Positions 1-10,605 of a stretch of 64,000 nt of DNA are shown here, piece after piece. The DNA is from Gordonia alkanivorans NBRC 16433 (lineage in GTDB: Bacteria > Actinomycetota > Actinomycetes > Mycobacteriales > Mycobacteriaceae). A program made the position numbers and the translations under genes. The first letter of the stretch is position 1. Every line of letters starts with the position of its first letter. The notes beneath the pieces are model-generated. The model was not told the origin of the DNA, made no database searches, and saw nothing but the letters and a program-made list of their open reading frames with translations. The stretch lies in contig NZ_BACI01000053.1 in NCBI RefSeq assembly GCF_000225505.1, forward strand, positions 1 to 64,000. Reading direction: 5' to 3'.

Positions 1-236
1 TTTCTCCTTCGATGACCCCTCGAATGAACGTCCCAGTCGGTGATGACAGGTCAACAGCCCCGTCCTCACGCCAGCGCATTCTCCACTGCAGACGGTCTGC
101 TGCCCGGGCTTCCGAGGGGGACATAGATCGGACCGAACTGGACGCGGTATTGCCCGAAGATCCCGGGGGTGGAGATATACCGATGTCACTGCAGGAAGTC
201 ACAAGCCCAAGGCACAGAAATGCAACTGCGACAACG

Positions 237-2588
237 TCAGCGCGGCGCACGGTCCACTACCTCCATGGACTGGTCGGAATCGTTAATGGTCGGATCTTCG
301 AGTGATTCACCGAAGTGGTCGTTGTATTCGAAACGAATACTCTCCGCGCCGATTTCCTTCGAGAATCTCGTGAATTCTCGGCCGTTGGCCTGAACCACTT
401 CCAGGTCAAGAGACCCGTCTGGCTTCACGAATGTTATCTGAGCACCGTCGCGCGCAGTCCACACCTTACCCCAGAGGTCGGGTCGATCCTCGAGATAGCC
501 GGACGTCACATGAACAACCCGATCATGCCCGGCCGTCATCTTGTCGAGGCCGGTCCCTAGATTCTCAAGCTCTGTCTTCCATGCAGATTCGTTGTCCTGC
601 GGATCAGCGGTCGGCAACGCAACCTCATCCATCTTCACGAGTGGCACGGCCATGCCGGCGACCTCGGAGAGCCCAGGGATCTTCAACCCACCAGCGGCCA
701 AAAGCCCTCCGGCCGAGTCGATCAAGAAGGACTTCGCGTTGTACTCCCGCAATCTCTCCCAGTGGTCGTTGTCGGCGAGGGTTGAGAGCGCGTTGGTCAA
801 GCCGTCGTCCATTGACCTGTGTATTTTGGCAGCGGCAGTGGCGAGCTCCGAGTTTTCCGGGTCGCTGCCGTACTCGTGCGCGAGGAAATTCTCCCATTGC
901 ACGGCTGCGCTCAACGCAACTCGACCCGCACCGGGATCCGTGGAGAGCACCCCGATGAGTTTTGAGAACTCCACCGTGTCTTCGAGCGGACCGGCTGTGT
1001 GGTTGACCAAGACCCCATCCGGAGCACCGGCGAAGTTACCGAAATACGGCGCGAGGTTCTTGGCAAGTACCTGCGACAGCAGAGCATTCCGGTCACCGAA
1101 GGTTTCGTACTTGTTATTTCCTGTTGAGTCTCGTTCGACGACCAGCGAATCGAGTTCGTTCTCGTGATCGATCAGAATGCGCGCCAATGCATCGGCGGCC
1201 CTACCACCGAGCTGCCCCTCGTAGCCCTCGGATGGTGCCGCCGCCCCGATCCAATCGAAAAGATCTCTACCGCCAGACAAATCGCCTTCGGCACCGAGTT
1301 TCACACCGTCGACAGACCACCGTTCAGAAAGAATGTTCAGCACGTGCGCATCGGCGTCGTATCTATGCCCCTCGGCAACCGTCACGCCCATCCGTTCCCC
1401 GGTCAGGAAATCGGTGACAGCTTGCCGGTCGTGACTCGAGTTGGTGAGCATCGAGCTCGCGAGCTTTCGCACGTCCTCGACGCGCTGATTTTCGTCGTAC
1501 AGACCAAAGAGCTTATCTTCGTCGTCCGGAAGAGCTCCAGCGATTTCAGATGCCTGCTTGAGCATTCCTCGATCGACGTCAGTGCCCAACTGCAGACCAC
1601 GGTCGGTACGGTCACTCAAGATCGTGTTCAGAGCCTTGAAGTCATCGAGACGCGGAACCCCTGCGAAGGAGTACGGGTATCCCGTCGACATACCTGCGGT
1701 CGTCCGCTTGATCGGATTCTCGCGAAGCAGTGACACAACCGAGTCAGGCAAGCGGTCAAGGCCGCCGGTTGAGCCCGCTTTCGTGTGTACGTTGGGAGAC
1801 GACATGATGCGGAAGGCGTCTCCGAGCAGGCCTGGCGCAGCGTTATGAACCTTGAGAAGCTCGTCCATGTTCGCTGTCTTGAGCTCGGTCATGATGCTGC
1901 TGAGGTAGTTGTACTGCCCCTGGGGGATCTCCGTGGCCTGCCCATCTCGGAGCGCTGCGAGCTGCTCGGGACTCAAGGATGTCGCTTGCCTCAGTCGCTC
2001 TCGGGCCGCCGGCGACAATTTGCCATCCTTGAGCGCCTTCAGGTCTAGCTCGGACTGACGAACACTGAGTCCCGCTGTGACGGGCGCGAGCGTTCTGATG
2101 AGTTCCTCTGCTTCACTGATCGCGCGCTTCGTGTCGACGTCAGCAGTGTGCAACTCCTGCGCAAGCCTCTGGAGTCGGATGGTCTCGTTGGTTGCTTCTT
2201 CGCCGCGGATGCGACGAGCTTCGGCTATCTCAGACAGTGCCGTGGAGTCACCCTCGTTGCGCTTCTCTTCGGATGCGTAGTCTCTCAGGTCACGGACGGT
2301 CCAATCCTCAGAGACGGAGAACTGGTCGTTCTCGAGATTGGTAGCCGACGTATTGAGGTTCTCGACCATCGGGGCCATTCGACTGCCCCCCGACTTGAAC
2401 GCTTCGCCGAGTTCCTCGACAGCGTCCGCGACACGGGTCATCTGCGTTTTCTCCCAGTCGGCGAGGGTCACCGCCCCGTCACGAGCGGCCCCCTTCCAAT
2501 CGAGGCCAGTTACCTTCGCATGGAGTTCCCGCTCACGGATGGGGATGCTGTCAGGTACTCCACAGGTAGAGCAGAACGCAGTCAGCAA
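237..2588 (-). CDS. Large WXG-like/TPR-region family protein, probably 5'-truncated
   Basis: The reading frame gives 783 residues, mostly helical and charged, with no signal peptide or membrane segment. I do not recognise a function. The early segment (about residues 30-70, containing LDWKGAARD) looks like the WxG helix of actinobacterial ESX-type or polymorphic-toxin-like proteins, which normally has another 30-40 residues in front. Here the only usable start is a TTG inside a perfect hairpin, and the first ~24 residues (with CSTCGVP) do not look like family sequence. There is no RBS. The frame is the same as that of the DUF2277 gene upstream, separated from it by one stop codon and the hairpin. 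I infer loss of the native 5' end; the gene may be a remnant. Family assignment is from memory and uncertain. Confidence 0.5.
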   Translation of the reverse strand: MLTAFCSTCGVPDSIPIRERELHAKVTGLDWKGAARDGAVTLADWEKTQMTRVADAVEELGEAFKSGGSRMAPMVENLNTSATNLENDQFSVSEDWTVRDLRDYASEEKRNEGDSTALSEIAEARRIRGEEATNETIRLQRLAQELHTADVDTKRAISEAEELIRTLAPVTAGLSVRQSELDLKALKDGKLSPAARERLRQATSLSPEQLAALRDGQATEIPQGQYNYLSSIMTELKTANMDELLKVHNAAPGLLGDAFRIMSSPNVHTKAGSTGGLDRLPDSVVSLLRENPIKRTTAGMSTGYPYSFAGVPRLDDFKALNTILSDRTDRGLQLGTDVDRGMLKQASEIAGALPDDEDKLFGLYDENQRVEDVRKLASSMLTNSSHDRQAVTDFLTGERMGVTVAEGHRYDADAHVLNILSERWSVDGVKLGAEGDLSGGRDLFDWIGAAAPSEGYEGQLGGRAADALARILIDHENELDSLVVERDSTGNNKYETFGDRNALLSQVLAKNLAPYFGNFAGAPDGVLVNHTAGPLEDTVEFSKLIGVLSTDPGAGRVALSAAVQWENFLAHEYGSDPENSELATAAAKIHRSMDDGLTNALSTLADNDHWERLREYNAKSFLIDSAGGLLAAGGLKIPGLSEVAGMAVPLVKMDEVALPTADPQDNESAWKTELENLGTGLDKMTAGHDRVVHVTSGYLEDRPDLWGKVWTARDGAQITFVKPDGSLDLEVVQANGREFTRFSKEIGAESIRFEYNDHFGESLEDPTINDSDQSMEVVDRAPR

Positions 2589-2617
2589 TAGGTATCGCTG
2601 AGCGATACCTATTGCTG
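2583..2617 (-). terminator. Perfect 17-bp hairpin after the DUF2277 gene
   Basis: Arms CAGCAATAGGTATCGCT and its exact reverse complement are separated by a single base. The hairpin begins 10 bases beyond the DUF2277 stop codon and has no T tract, as is usual for actinobacterial terminators. It overlaps the apparent start of the downstream large gene. Confidence 0.6.
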
Positions 2618-2627
2618 AACCGGGTGC

Positions 2628-2897
2628 TTATCCCCGCGCGGCGATCCGCGCTTGTACCTCGGGGCGTCGAAGCGGGGGAACCGTCTTCGGCGGTTGACGA
2701 CGCTCGGGCAGGGCGTCGAGCAGGGTGCGGGTCGCTGCGGTGACGGCGACGACCGCGGCCTCGAAGGCCTCGGCGTTGGCCGGCGACGGGTGCCGAACAC
2801 CGCTCACCTTGCGGACGTATTGCCGCGCGGCTGCCTCGACCTCGTCGGCCGTGGCGGGCGGTTCCAGTCCGCGGAGTTCGGTGATGTTGCGGCACAT
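2628..2897 (-). CDS. DUF2277 family protein
   Basis: An 89-residue protein with the family hallmarks: an N-terminal MCRNI, then LRGLEPPAT, a QYVRKVSG segment and a C-terminal PPKTVPPLRRP. Length is normal for DUF2277. The function of the family is unknown; the conserved Cys2 near the start is notable. The ATG start is preceded by AAGGGA at good spacing. It is transcribed away from the quinone reductase side, with a perfect hairpin directly after its stop codon. Members are cytosolic (no signal or membrane segment). Confidence 0.85.
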   Translation of the reverse strand: MCRNITELRGLEPPATADEVEAAARQYVRKVSGVRHPSPANAEAFEAAVVAVTAATRTLLDALPERRQPPKTVPPLRRPEVQARIAARG

Positions 2898-2955
2898 GGC
2901 GGTTCCCTTCGCAGGTGGCTGTCTCCTGCGGTCGTCGCCGGCCGAGCCGATGTCC

Positions 2956-4672
<1,717 letters not shown>

Positions 4673-4697
4673 CCCTGCACCGAAAGGCGTTGGCGCC

Positions 4698-5456
4698 CTA
4701 TGCCTGCTCCAACATCGCGCGCGCTTTCCCGAGGACGTCGGGATACCGCTTGAGGTGTGCGCCGCCGTTCACGTCGAACGCTGCTCCGGTGATCCATCGC
4801 GCCTTGTCGGAGGCGAGAAAGACGATGGTGTCGGCGATCTCGGCGGGTTCGCCGCTGCGTCCGAGCGGTGTGTTCTCGATGTACTCCTCGGTGAGACCCG
4901 GCACGAATCCGATGCCCTCGGTCAGCGGCGTCGACACCAGACCCGGCGATACGGCGTTGACCCGTATCCCCCGTTCCGCCAACTCCAGGGCCGCGACCTC
5001 GACGAGCATCAGCACACCCGCCTTCGACGCGCAGTACGAACCCATCCCGGCACCCGGCTGCCGACCGTTGAGCGACGCGATGCAGGTGATCGAACCGCCG
5101 TCGGCGATCCGTCGGCCGGCGTGTTTGATCACCAGGAACGTGCCCGTGAGGCAGACGTCGACGGTGTGACGCCAGGCACTCAACTCGAGTTCGGTCAGGG
5201 CTCCCGGATCAGACAGTCCGGCGCAGTTCACCACCGTGTCGAACTCTCCGACCGCGTCGAACGCCGCGACCACCGAATCCTCGTCGGTGACGTCGAGCCG
5301 CAGTGCGCGGACGGTGCCGAGACGCTCGGCCGCAACCTTTTCGGCACGCTCGGCGTCGACATCGGCGACGACGACCTCCACTCCGCCGGCCGTCAGCGCA
5401 TCGACCGTCGCGAGCCCGATTCCCGACGCTCCCCCGATGACGATCGCGCGCTTCAC
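4698..5456 (-). CDS. Short-chain dehydrogenase/reductase
   Basis: A 252-residue classical SDR. The cofactor loop GGASGIG is at residues 7-13, the NAG-equivalent is NCAG, and the catalytic Ser lies in CIASLNG, with YCASK supplying Tyr and Lys. The start is the GTG at 5456: it gives the usual distance to the glycine motif and overlaps the hydrolase stop as GTGA, so translation is coupled. The longer frame upstream is shadow sequence. Third gene of a monooxygenase, hydrolase, SDR operon; by context it would oxidise the alcohol released by the hydrolase or form the ketone substrate. That role is inferred. Confidence 0.85.
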   Translation of the reverse strand: MKRAIVIGGASGIGLATVDALTAGGVEVVVADVDAERAEKVAAERLGTVRALRLDVTDEDSVVAAFDAVGEFDTVVNCAGLSDPGALTELELSAWRHTVDVCLTGTFLVIKHAGRRIADGGSITCIASLNGRQPGAGMGSYCASKAGVLMLVEVAALELAERGIRVNAVSPGLVSTPLTEGIGFVPGLTEEYIENTPLGRSGEPAEIADTIVFLASDKARWITGAAFDVNGGAHLKRYPDVLGKARAMLEQA

Positions 5457-6409
5457 CGGGCGGTCACCGTCTCGACCGCGAGCTTGCGGGTGAGGAACGC
5501 GATCGCGTGGCCCACACACGGTTCGAACCAGTCGTTGCCCGCGAAGACGTCGAAGTGATCACACGGGTAGTGCCGGACCTCGGCGCGTGCCTTGAACGCC
5601 GCCTTCGCCGCGGCGTGAGGAGGCGCGGCCGAGTCGTAGTCGGCGATCTGCACGAGCACCGGCGCGTCGAGCTCGTGGACATGCTTGTCGGCACGGAAAC
5701 CGCCGATCTCCAGACCCACCGACGCATCGACCTCGTTGCGCCAGGACGGTCCGGCGATCGCCAGGTAGCTCTCGAGGAACCCCGGCGCTGTCAGTGCCGC
5801 ATCACGGTCCCCCGGCTTGCCGACGACGCGCATCATCTTCGGGCCGCGCCCCAGCTTCGCCGACAGCGCACTCGCCACCGCGGTCGCGGTGGATCGGGCG
5901 ATCGCCGCACCCCCGACCTGGTCGTAGGCGACGCGACCGGCCGCGAGCCCGTTGACGAGGGGGATCACCGAGATCACCGCGGCGATGTCGGTTCGGCCAC
6001 CGGAGACAGTCAGGACGTGACCGCCCGACTGCGAAACTCCCCAGAGGATAACCCGATTTGGGTCGACGCCGGGCTGCTTCTTCGCAGCAACGATCGCCGC
6101 GCGATAGTCGTCGGCTTGGCGTTCCAGCGAGATCTGCTGTCTCGGTTGACCTTCGGACAACCCGAAACCGCGGTAGTCGAACGCGAAGACCGCGAGTCCA
6201 GCCTCCGCGAAACGCCGGGCGAACGGTTCGAGACCCGAGTCCTTGGTGCCCGCGAAACCATGCGCCATCACGACGACGGGCCGTTTGCCGTCGACCTCGA
6301 AGGGCGAAGCCGACGAACCAGCGAAAAACCATGCGTCGCAGTCGGTGCCGGACGACGGGAAGCGGACGGTCTCCGCCCCGGACGGTGTGGTCGTGCCCGC
6401 TGCGGTCAT
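5453..6409 (-). CDS. Alpha/beta hydrolase (esterase-like)
   Basis: A 318-residue alpha/beta hydrolase of the dienelactone-hydrolase/Hydrolase_4 type. Visible are the oxyanion segment MAHGFAG, the DYRGFGLSEG strand-turn, and the nucleophile elbow GVSQSGGH (Ser in a GxSxS variant common in this subfamily). Likely acid and base are the Asp in QIADYDSAAP and the His in CDHFDVF near the C-terminus. Start at the ATG that overlaps the monooxygenase stop (ATGA); the open frame extending further upstream is a shadow of the monooxygenase. Cytosolic. By position it would cleave the ester made by the monooxygenase. Confidence 0.85.
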   Translation of the reverse strand: MTAAGTTTPSGAETVRFPSSGTDCDAWFFAGSSASPFEVDGKRPVVVMAHGFAGTKDSGLEPFARRFAEAGLAVFAFDYRGFGLSEGQPRQQISLERQADDYRAAIVAAKKQPGVDPNRVILWGVSQSGGHVLTVSGGRTDIAAVISVIPLVNGLAAGRVAYDQVGGAAIARSTATAVASALSAKLGRGPKMMRVVGKPGDRDAALTAPGFLESYLAIAGPSWRNEVDASVGLEIGGFRADKHVHELDAPVLVQIADYDSAAPPHAAAKAAFKARAEVRHYPCDHFDVFAGNDWFEPCVGHAIAFLTRKLAVETVTAR

Positions 6410-7797
6410 GCTGAGGCCCCCGCTTCCGAGACGGTGCCGACGGGCACGGAATCCGCGACACCGGCCCAGGTCATCGGCCCCTGCTCCTGCGCGCGGCGTC
6501 GACCGTCGGGAATCTCTTTGGTACGCATGTTGTGTTCGTAGAGGTAGTGGTCGAGTTGCTGCGTGTGTCGCGCGCTCTGGACCATGTGGCCGGTGAAGAA
6601 CTCTGTGTCCGCCGCGATCGTGTCCCGCATCTGGGCAACCGATGGCGGACGATAGTGGCCCGTCGCGTACGCACCGATCAGGCGCGCCTGGCACTCGACG
6701 AACGGGAACAGCGTCGGGACGGCCTGCGCGAACCCGGCGAAGACGAGGTCGTCGATACCGGGGTAGAACATCCGCTTGTAGAGGTCGATCCGGTTGTCCG
6801 GGGCGGAGATGAAGTCGGGGTCGAAGAACGGGAAGGTGATGTTGTATCCCGTTGCATAGATGATGATGTCGAAGTCGTCGGAGGTACCGTCGTCGAAGTG
6901 GACCGTCGATCCGTCGAGCCGGCTGACGTTCGGCTTGGCGATGACGTCGCCGGAGCCCAGGCGTAGCGGCAGCTCCACTGACTGCGTCGGATGCGCCTCG
7001 AAGAACTTGTGATTCGGAGTCGGGAGACCGTAGTCCTCCGGACGGCCGGCTGTCACCGGTTGCATGATCTGCACGAACTTGCGCTGCCACGCCATCGGGA
7101 TGTGCGGCGAGGTCTTGTAGTACTTGTCGGCGGGCTTGCCGCCGAAATACTTCGGCACGATCCACGCACCGGAGCGGGTGGACAGGGTCAGCTTGTTGTC
7201 GAGCGCCTTCGACGACAACTCCACCGCGATGTCGGCAGCGCTGTTCCCCAGGCCGACGACCAGGATGCGCTTGCCCATGAAGTCATGCGGCGTCCGCGGA
7301 TCGATGTAGTGGTGCGCATGCATCTCGATGCCGTCGAACTCACCCGGGAAGTTCGGGAACCGCGGGTCCCAGTGGTGTCCGTTGGCGACGACGAGGAGAT
7401 CGAAGCGGCGTCGTTCACCTCGTTGGGTCTCCAGCTCCCAGCCTCCACCGTCGAGTCGACGGGCGTGCTCGACGCCGTTGGTGAACTCGATCGACGAGGT
7501 GAGGTCGAAGGCCTCCGCGTAGGAGTCGAGGTACGCCTTGATCTGCGTGTGGTGCGGGAAGTCCGGGTAATCATCCGGCATCGGGAAGTCCCGGAAGGAC
7601 AACTGATGCTTGGAGGTGTCGATGTGCAGCGACCGGTACGCGCTGCTGTGGCCGTTCGGGTTGCCGAATGCCCAGTTGCCGCCGATGCGGTCGGAGCTCT
7701 CGAAGCAGGTGTACGGGACGCCGTAGTCGGTGAGCATCTTGCCCGCGGTCAGGCCGCTGATCCCGGCGCCGATGATCGCGGTGGTTGGTAAAGGCAC
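6406..7797 (-). CDS. Flavin-containing monooxygenase (possible Baeyer-Villiger type)
   Basis: A 463-residue class B flavoprotein monooxygenase. The FAD loop GAGISG is at residues 8-13; the FMO fingerprint FxGxxxHxxxY is present as FDGIEMHAHHY; the NADPH loop is GLGNSA; and the ATGY motif occurs as YATGYNITF. I chose the GTG at 7797 because GAGGGGG lies 5 bases before it and it puts the FAD loop at the usual position; an ATG at 7836 is an alternative. First gene of the operon with hydrolase and SDR, divergent from a TetR gene across a perfect inverted repeat. Family members oxygenate S/N atoms or insert oxygen into ketones; the hydrolase next door favours the ketone-to-ester reaction. Confidence 0.85.
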   Translation of the reverse strand: MPLPTTAIIGAGISGLTAGKMLTDYGVPYTCFESSDRIGGNWAFGNPNGHSSAYRSLHIDTSKHQLSFRDFPMPDDYPDFPHHTQIKAYLDSYAEAFDLTSSIEFTNGVEHARRLDGGGWELETQRGERRRFDLLVVANGHHWDPRFPNFPGEFDGIEMHAHHYIDPRTPHDFMGKRILVVGLGNSAADIAVELSSKALDNKLTLSTRSGAWIVPKYFGGKPADKYYKTSPHIPMAWQRKFVQIMQPVTAGRPEDYGLPTPNHKFFEAHPTQSVELPLRLGSGDVIAKPNVSRLDGSTVHFDDGTSDDFDIIIYATGYNITFPFFDPDFISAPDNRIDLYKRMFYPGIDDLVFAGFAQAVPTLFPFVECQARLIGAYATGHYRPPSVAQMRDTIAADTEFFTGHMVQSARHTQQLDHYLYEHNMRTKEIPDGRRRAQEQGPMTWAGVADSVPVGTVSEAGASA

Positions 7798-7840
7798 GCT
7801 GCCCCCTCTGGACAAACTTCGGTGATGATCGAACATCGCG

Positions 7841-7870
7841 GTGTAGACACAATCTGGTTTGTGTCTACAC
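7841..7870. promoter_or_regulatory. Probable TetR operator (perfect 12-bp inverted repeat)
   Basis: GTGTAGACACAA and its exact reverse complement TTGTGTCTACAC are separated by six bases. The site lies in the divergent region between the monooxygenase (start 7797) and the TetR gene (start 7982). A further GTGTACAC at 7884-7891 and a TGTCTAC half-site just beyond it repeat the same core. Most likely bound by the adjacent TetR protein. Confidence 0.75.
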
Positions 7871-7981
7871 CATGACCTGAACCGTGTACACAGATTCCAC
7901 GAACTGTCTACGGGCTTGTTAGTCTTCGCCGGAGCGCTGACGACAGAGCAGACCCAGGCGACGAGCGACGCAGGAGACCCC

Positions 7982-8584
7982 GTGACCGAGACGACCAACC
8001 CGTCGGTTCACGACCGGTTGCTCGACGCCACCGAGAAGTTGCTGGCCGAAAAAGGCATTCGGGCGACGACGATGCAGCAGGTCGCCGAGTCCGCCGGGGT
8101 CTCCCGGGCGTGGCTGTACCGGCACTACCCCGACAAACCGTCGATGATCGGCGCGACCATCGTGCGGCTGACGGAATCGTTCTGGCGCGACGCACGAGCG
8201 ACGCTCGACGACATCGGCGATCTGGCCGGCCAGCTGACCGCCGGCGTACGGATCGGGCGCGGCGCCTACGACGACCCCGGAACCCTCCTCATGCGATTGC
8301 GCACCGAGGAACCGACGGAGTTCGCCGAATGCGCGGGCGTCGGCGTCGTGAAACTGGTACCCGACCTCGCCGGCTTCTGGTTCCCGTACATCGAGGCCGC
8401 CGCCCGACGCGGGGAGATCCACGCCGGACACGACCTGCACGAGGTCGCCGAATGGGTTGCGCGCGTGCTGATCAGCCTCGGCACATCGCCGGGCGAGACG
8501 ATCGACATCGACGACGCCGAGCAGGTCCGGCGCCATCTCGACCGGTTCGTGATACCCGGTCTGCGTACCGACCCGCTCGCCTGA
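7982..8584 (+). CDS. TetR family transcriptional regulator
   Basis: A 200-residue repressor. The N-terminal helix-turn-helix is clear: LLDATEKLLAEKG, then TTMQQVAESAGVSRAWLYRHYPDK at about residues 30-55. The C-terminal ligand-binding half is variable. The start is the GTG at 7982 with AGGAGA just upstream; the longer open frame starts inside the operator. It is divergent from the monooxygenase operon and probably controls it and itself through the perfect inverted repeat at 7841-7870. The ligand is presumably the ketone substrate or an intermediate, which is inference. Confidence 0.88.
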   Translation: MTETTNPSVHDRLLDATEKLLAEKGIRATTMQQVAESAGVSRAWLYRHYPDKPSMIGATIVRLTESFWRDARATLDDIGDLAGQLTAGVRIGRGAYDDPGTLLMRLRTEEPTEFAECAGVGVVKLVPDLAGFWFPYIEAAARRGEIHAGHDLHEVAEWVARVLISLGTSPGETIDIDDAEQVRRHLDRFVIPGLRTDPLA

Positions 8585-8591
8585 CCCGGCG

Positions 8592-9449
8592 CTAGACGGC
8601 TGCCGGCGCGAGGTCGAGTTTTCCGGCCAGCTTCGCCAGGTAGCCTGTCGCGCGTTCCACCGAGTCGTCGGGCAAGCCGTAAAGCACTGTGGTCACGCCG
8701 ATCTCGCGCCACTTCACGAGCTTCTCCGGCACCGGCCTGAAGTCGAGGACGACGATCTCCGGCTCACCCTCGCGACCGGCATCGGACCAGATGCGCTTGA
8801 GCAGTGCAACGGAACCCTCGATGTCCTCCTCGCCCGGGGTGGTGATCCAGCCGTCTGCGCTGCGGGCGATCCACTTGAAGTTCTTCTCGTTGCCGGCCGC
8901 ACCGACCTGAACGGGGATGTGTCCCTGCGTCGACTTGGGCCACGCCCAGCTCGGCCCGAAGTTCACGAATTCGCCGCTGTACTCGGCTTCTTCCTGCGTC
9001 CACAGGGCACGCATCGCCTCGAGGTACTCGCGCAGCATGGTTCGACGCCGCTTCGGCGGCACGTTGTGGTCGGCGAGTTCGTCCAGGTTCCAACCGAATC
9101 CCACGCCGAGGGTCACCCGGCCCCCGGAGATGTGGTCGAGGGTGGCGATCGTCTTGGCCAGGGTGATCGGGTCCGACTGGACCGGGAGCGCCACGGCAGT
9201 CGCCAGACGGATGCGCTCGGTGACCGCAGCGGCGGCGGCGAGCGACGTCCACGGATCGAGGGTGCGCATGTACCGGTCATCGGGAAGGGTCTCGTCACCG
9301 GTCTGCGGGTGCGCGGCGTCACGGCGGGTGGGGATGTGGCCGTGCTCGGGCACGTAGTACGACGCGAAGCCGGCGTTCTCGATCAGCGGCGCGAGCACGT
9401 GCGGCTTGAGCCCGCGATCGCTGGTGAACTGCACGATTCCGAACTCCAT
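8592..9449 (-). CDS. LLM class (probably F420-dependent) oxidoreductase
   Basis: A 285-residue luciferase-like TIM-barrel protein. Typical segments are an N-terminal MEFGIVQF strand, YYVPEHGH, RIRLATAV, TLDHISGGRVTLGVGFGWN and ADGWITTPG. These are hallmarks of the F420-using LLM group common in mycobacteria and relatives, although F420 versus FMN cannot be settled by eye. The ATG at 9449 is preceded by GGGGAGG. It sits 100 bp downstream of the 9550-10605 gene on the same strand and could be the last gene of that operon. Convergent with TetR. Substrate unknown. Confidence 0.8.
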   Translation of the reverse strand: MEFGIVQFTSDRGLKPHVLAPLIENAGFASYYVPEHGHIPTRRDAAHPQTGDETLPDDRYMRTLDPWTSLAAAAAVTERIRLATAVALPVQSDPITLAKTIATLDHISGGRVTLGVGFGWNLDELADHNVPPKRRRTMLREYLEAMRALWTQEEAEYSGEFVNFGPSWAWPKSTQGHIPVQVGAAGNEKNFKWIARSADGWITTPGEEDIEGSVALLKRIWSDAGREGEPEIVVLDFRPVPEKLVKWREIGVTTVLYGLPDDSVERATGYLAKLAGKLDLAPAAV

Positions 9450-9549
9450 GAGGCCTCCCCGGGCACCGTTGCGGCCGCCCGGAACAGAATCGGACGGTTG
9501 ACTGGACACCAGTCTAGGTGATGGGCGCCACAGAGACCAGGGGGTGCGA

Positions 9550-10605
9550 TCAGGGCGCGACGGCCAGCCGCTGACGGACATCGCGGAAGATGCCGTTGGC
9601 GACACTGGTGCGACTCACGGCATCGGCCGCCAGGACGACGGCAGCAGAGGTCCAGCAGCTCTTCTCCACCGGCCAGCGTTTGCCGTCGGCGAAAACCAGT
9701 CCGGTCCAATACGATCCGTCGGGATCGCGCAGATGCTGAATCGAGGCGATGAGCTCGATGGCGTCGGCGGTGTCGCCGAGCGAGTCGAGAGCCAATGCCA
9801 GCTCGCAGGTTTCGGCACCGGTGACCCACGGACGGTGGTCGACGCAACGCACACCCTTGCCGGGGACGACGAACTGGTTCCAGCGGCGGGCGATCAGCTT
9901 CTGCCCCTCTTCCCCACGCACCGCGCCGCCGAGGATCGGGTAGTACCAGTCCATCGAATGTTCGGACGGAGGTGTGAAGATCTCCCACTCGGCGTCGCGC
10001 GCGGTGTCCGTACGGATGGCGTCACCGAGTTTGGTGTGCGCGGCGATCCACGCGGCGTCGGGCTGATCCAGCTCGGCCGCGATCCGGATCGCGCAGTCGA
10101 TAGCCTGAAAAATGCTGGCGTTGCCGGTGATCAGGGCCTCACCGAACATCGCGCCGGTGCGGTGGTCGCCGCCCCACCGGAACGCGCCGTCGTCCCGCTG
10201 GAAGCGCAGGACACAGTCGATGGCCGACCAGACGACCGGCCACATCCGCTGCAGGAAGGCGTCGTCACCGGTGATCAGGTAGTGGTGCCAGACCCCGACC
10301 GCGATGTAGGCGCAGAAGTTGGAGTCGGTGCCGGCGTCTTCGACCTTGCCGCACACGGTGCGGATCGGCCACGAGCCGTCGGCTCGCTGTTTACGCCGCG
10401 ACCATTCGTATGCCGCCTCGGCCTCGGCGTGAAAGCCGGTCACCGACAACGCCATCGCCGATTCGATGTGATCCCACGGATCGGTCTGCCCACCGGGGAA
10501 CCAGGGCAGTGCGCCGGATTCCTCCTGCATGCCGACGATGGCCGCGCCGGTGGCGCGCATCTGCTCGGCGGTGACCACTCCAGGGACAGCCGGAGCGGCC
10601 GTCAT
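9550..10605 (-). CDS. Prenyltransferase/terpene-cyclase-like or six-hairpin-glycosidase-like protein
   Basis: A 351-residue protein rich in repeated helical-hairpin motifs with aromatic and Gly/Asp turns, for example RADGSWPIRTV, RFQRDDGAFRWGG and LRDPDGSYWTG. These resemble QW-like repeats of the alpha/alpha-toroid fold shared by prenyltransferases, squalene cyclases and some glycosidases; databases often call such proteins prenyltransferase. I see no signal peptide and no classical DxDD cyclase motif, so catalysis is unproven. The ATG overlaps the stop of the upstream methyltransferase gene (ATGA), so it is translationally coupled to it and probably acts on the same glycoconjugate. Confidence 0.6.
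   Translation of the reverse strand: MTAAPAVPGVVTAEQMRATGAAIVGMQEESGALPWFPGGQTDPWDHIESAMALSVTGFHAEAEAAYEWSRRKQRADGSWPIRTVCGKVEDAGTDSNFCAYIAVGVWHHYLITGDDAFLQRMWPVVWSAIDCVLRFQRDDGAFRWGGDHRTGAMFGEALITGNASIFQAIDCAIRIAAELDQPDAAWIAAHTKLGDAIRTDTARDAEWEIFTPPSEHSMDWYYPILGGAVRGEEGQKLIARRWNQFVVPGKGVRCVDHRPWVTGAETCELALALDSLGDTADAIELIASIQHLRDPDGSYWTGLVFADGKRWPVEKSCWTSAAVVLAADAVSRTSVANGIFRDVRQRLAVAP

Noticed and set aside
12..236. Small open frames at the left edge
   Set aside because: No RBS, no family match and heavy overlap with other frames; the first 236 bp show no supportable gene.
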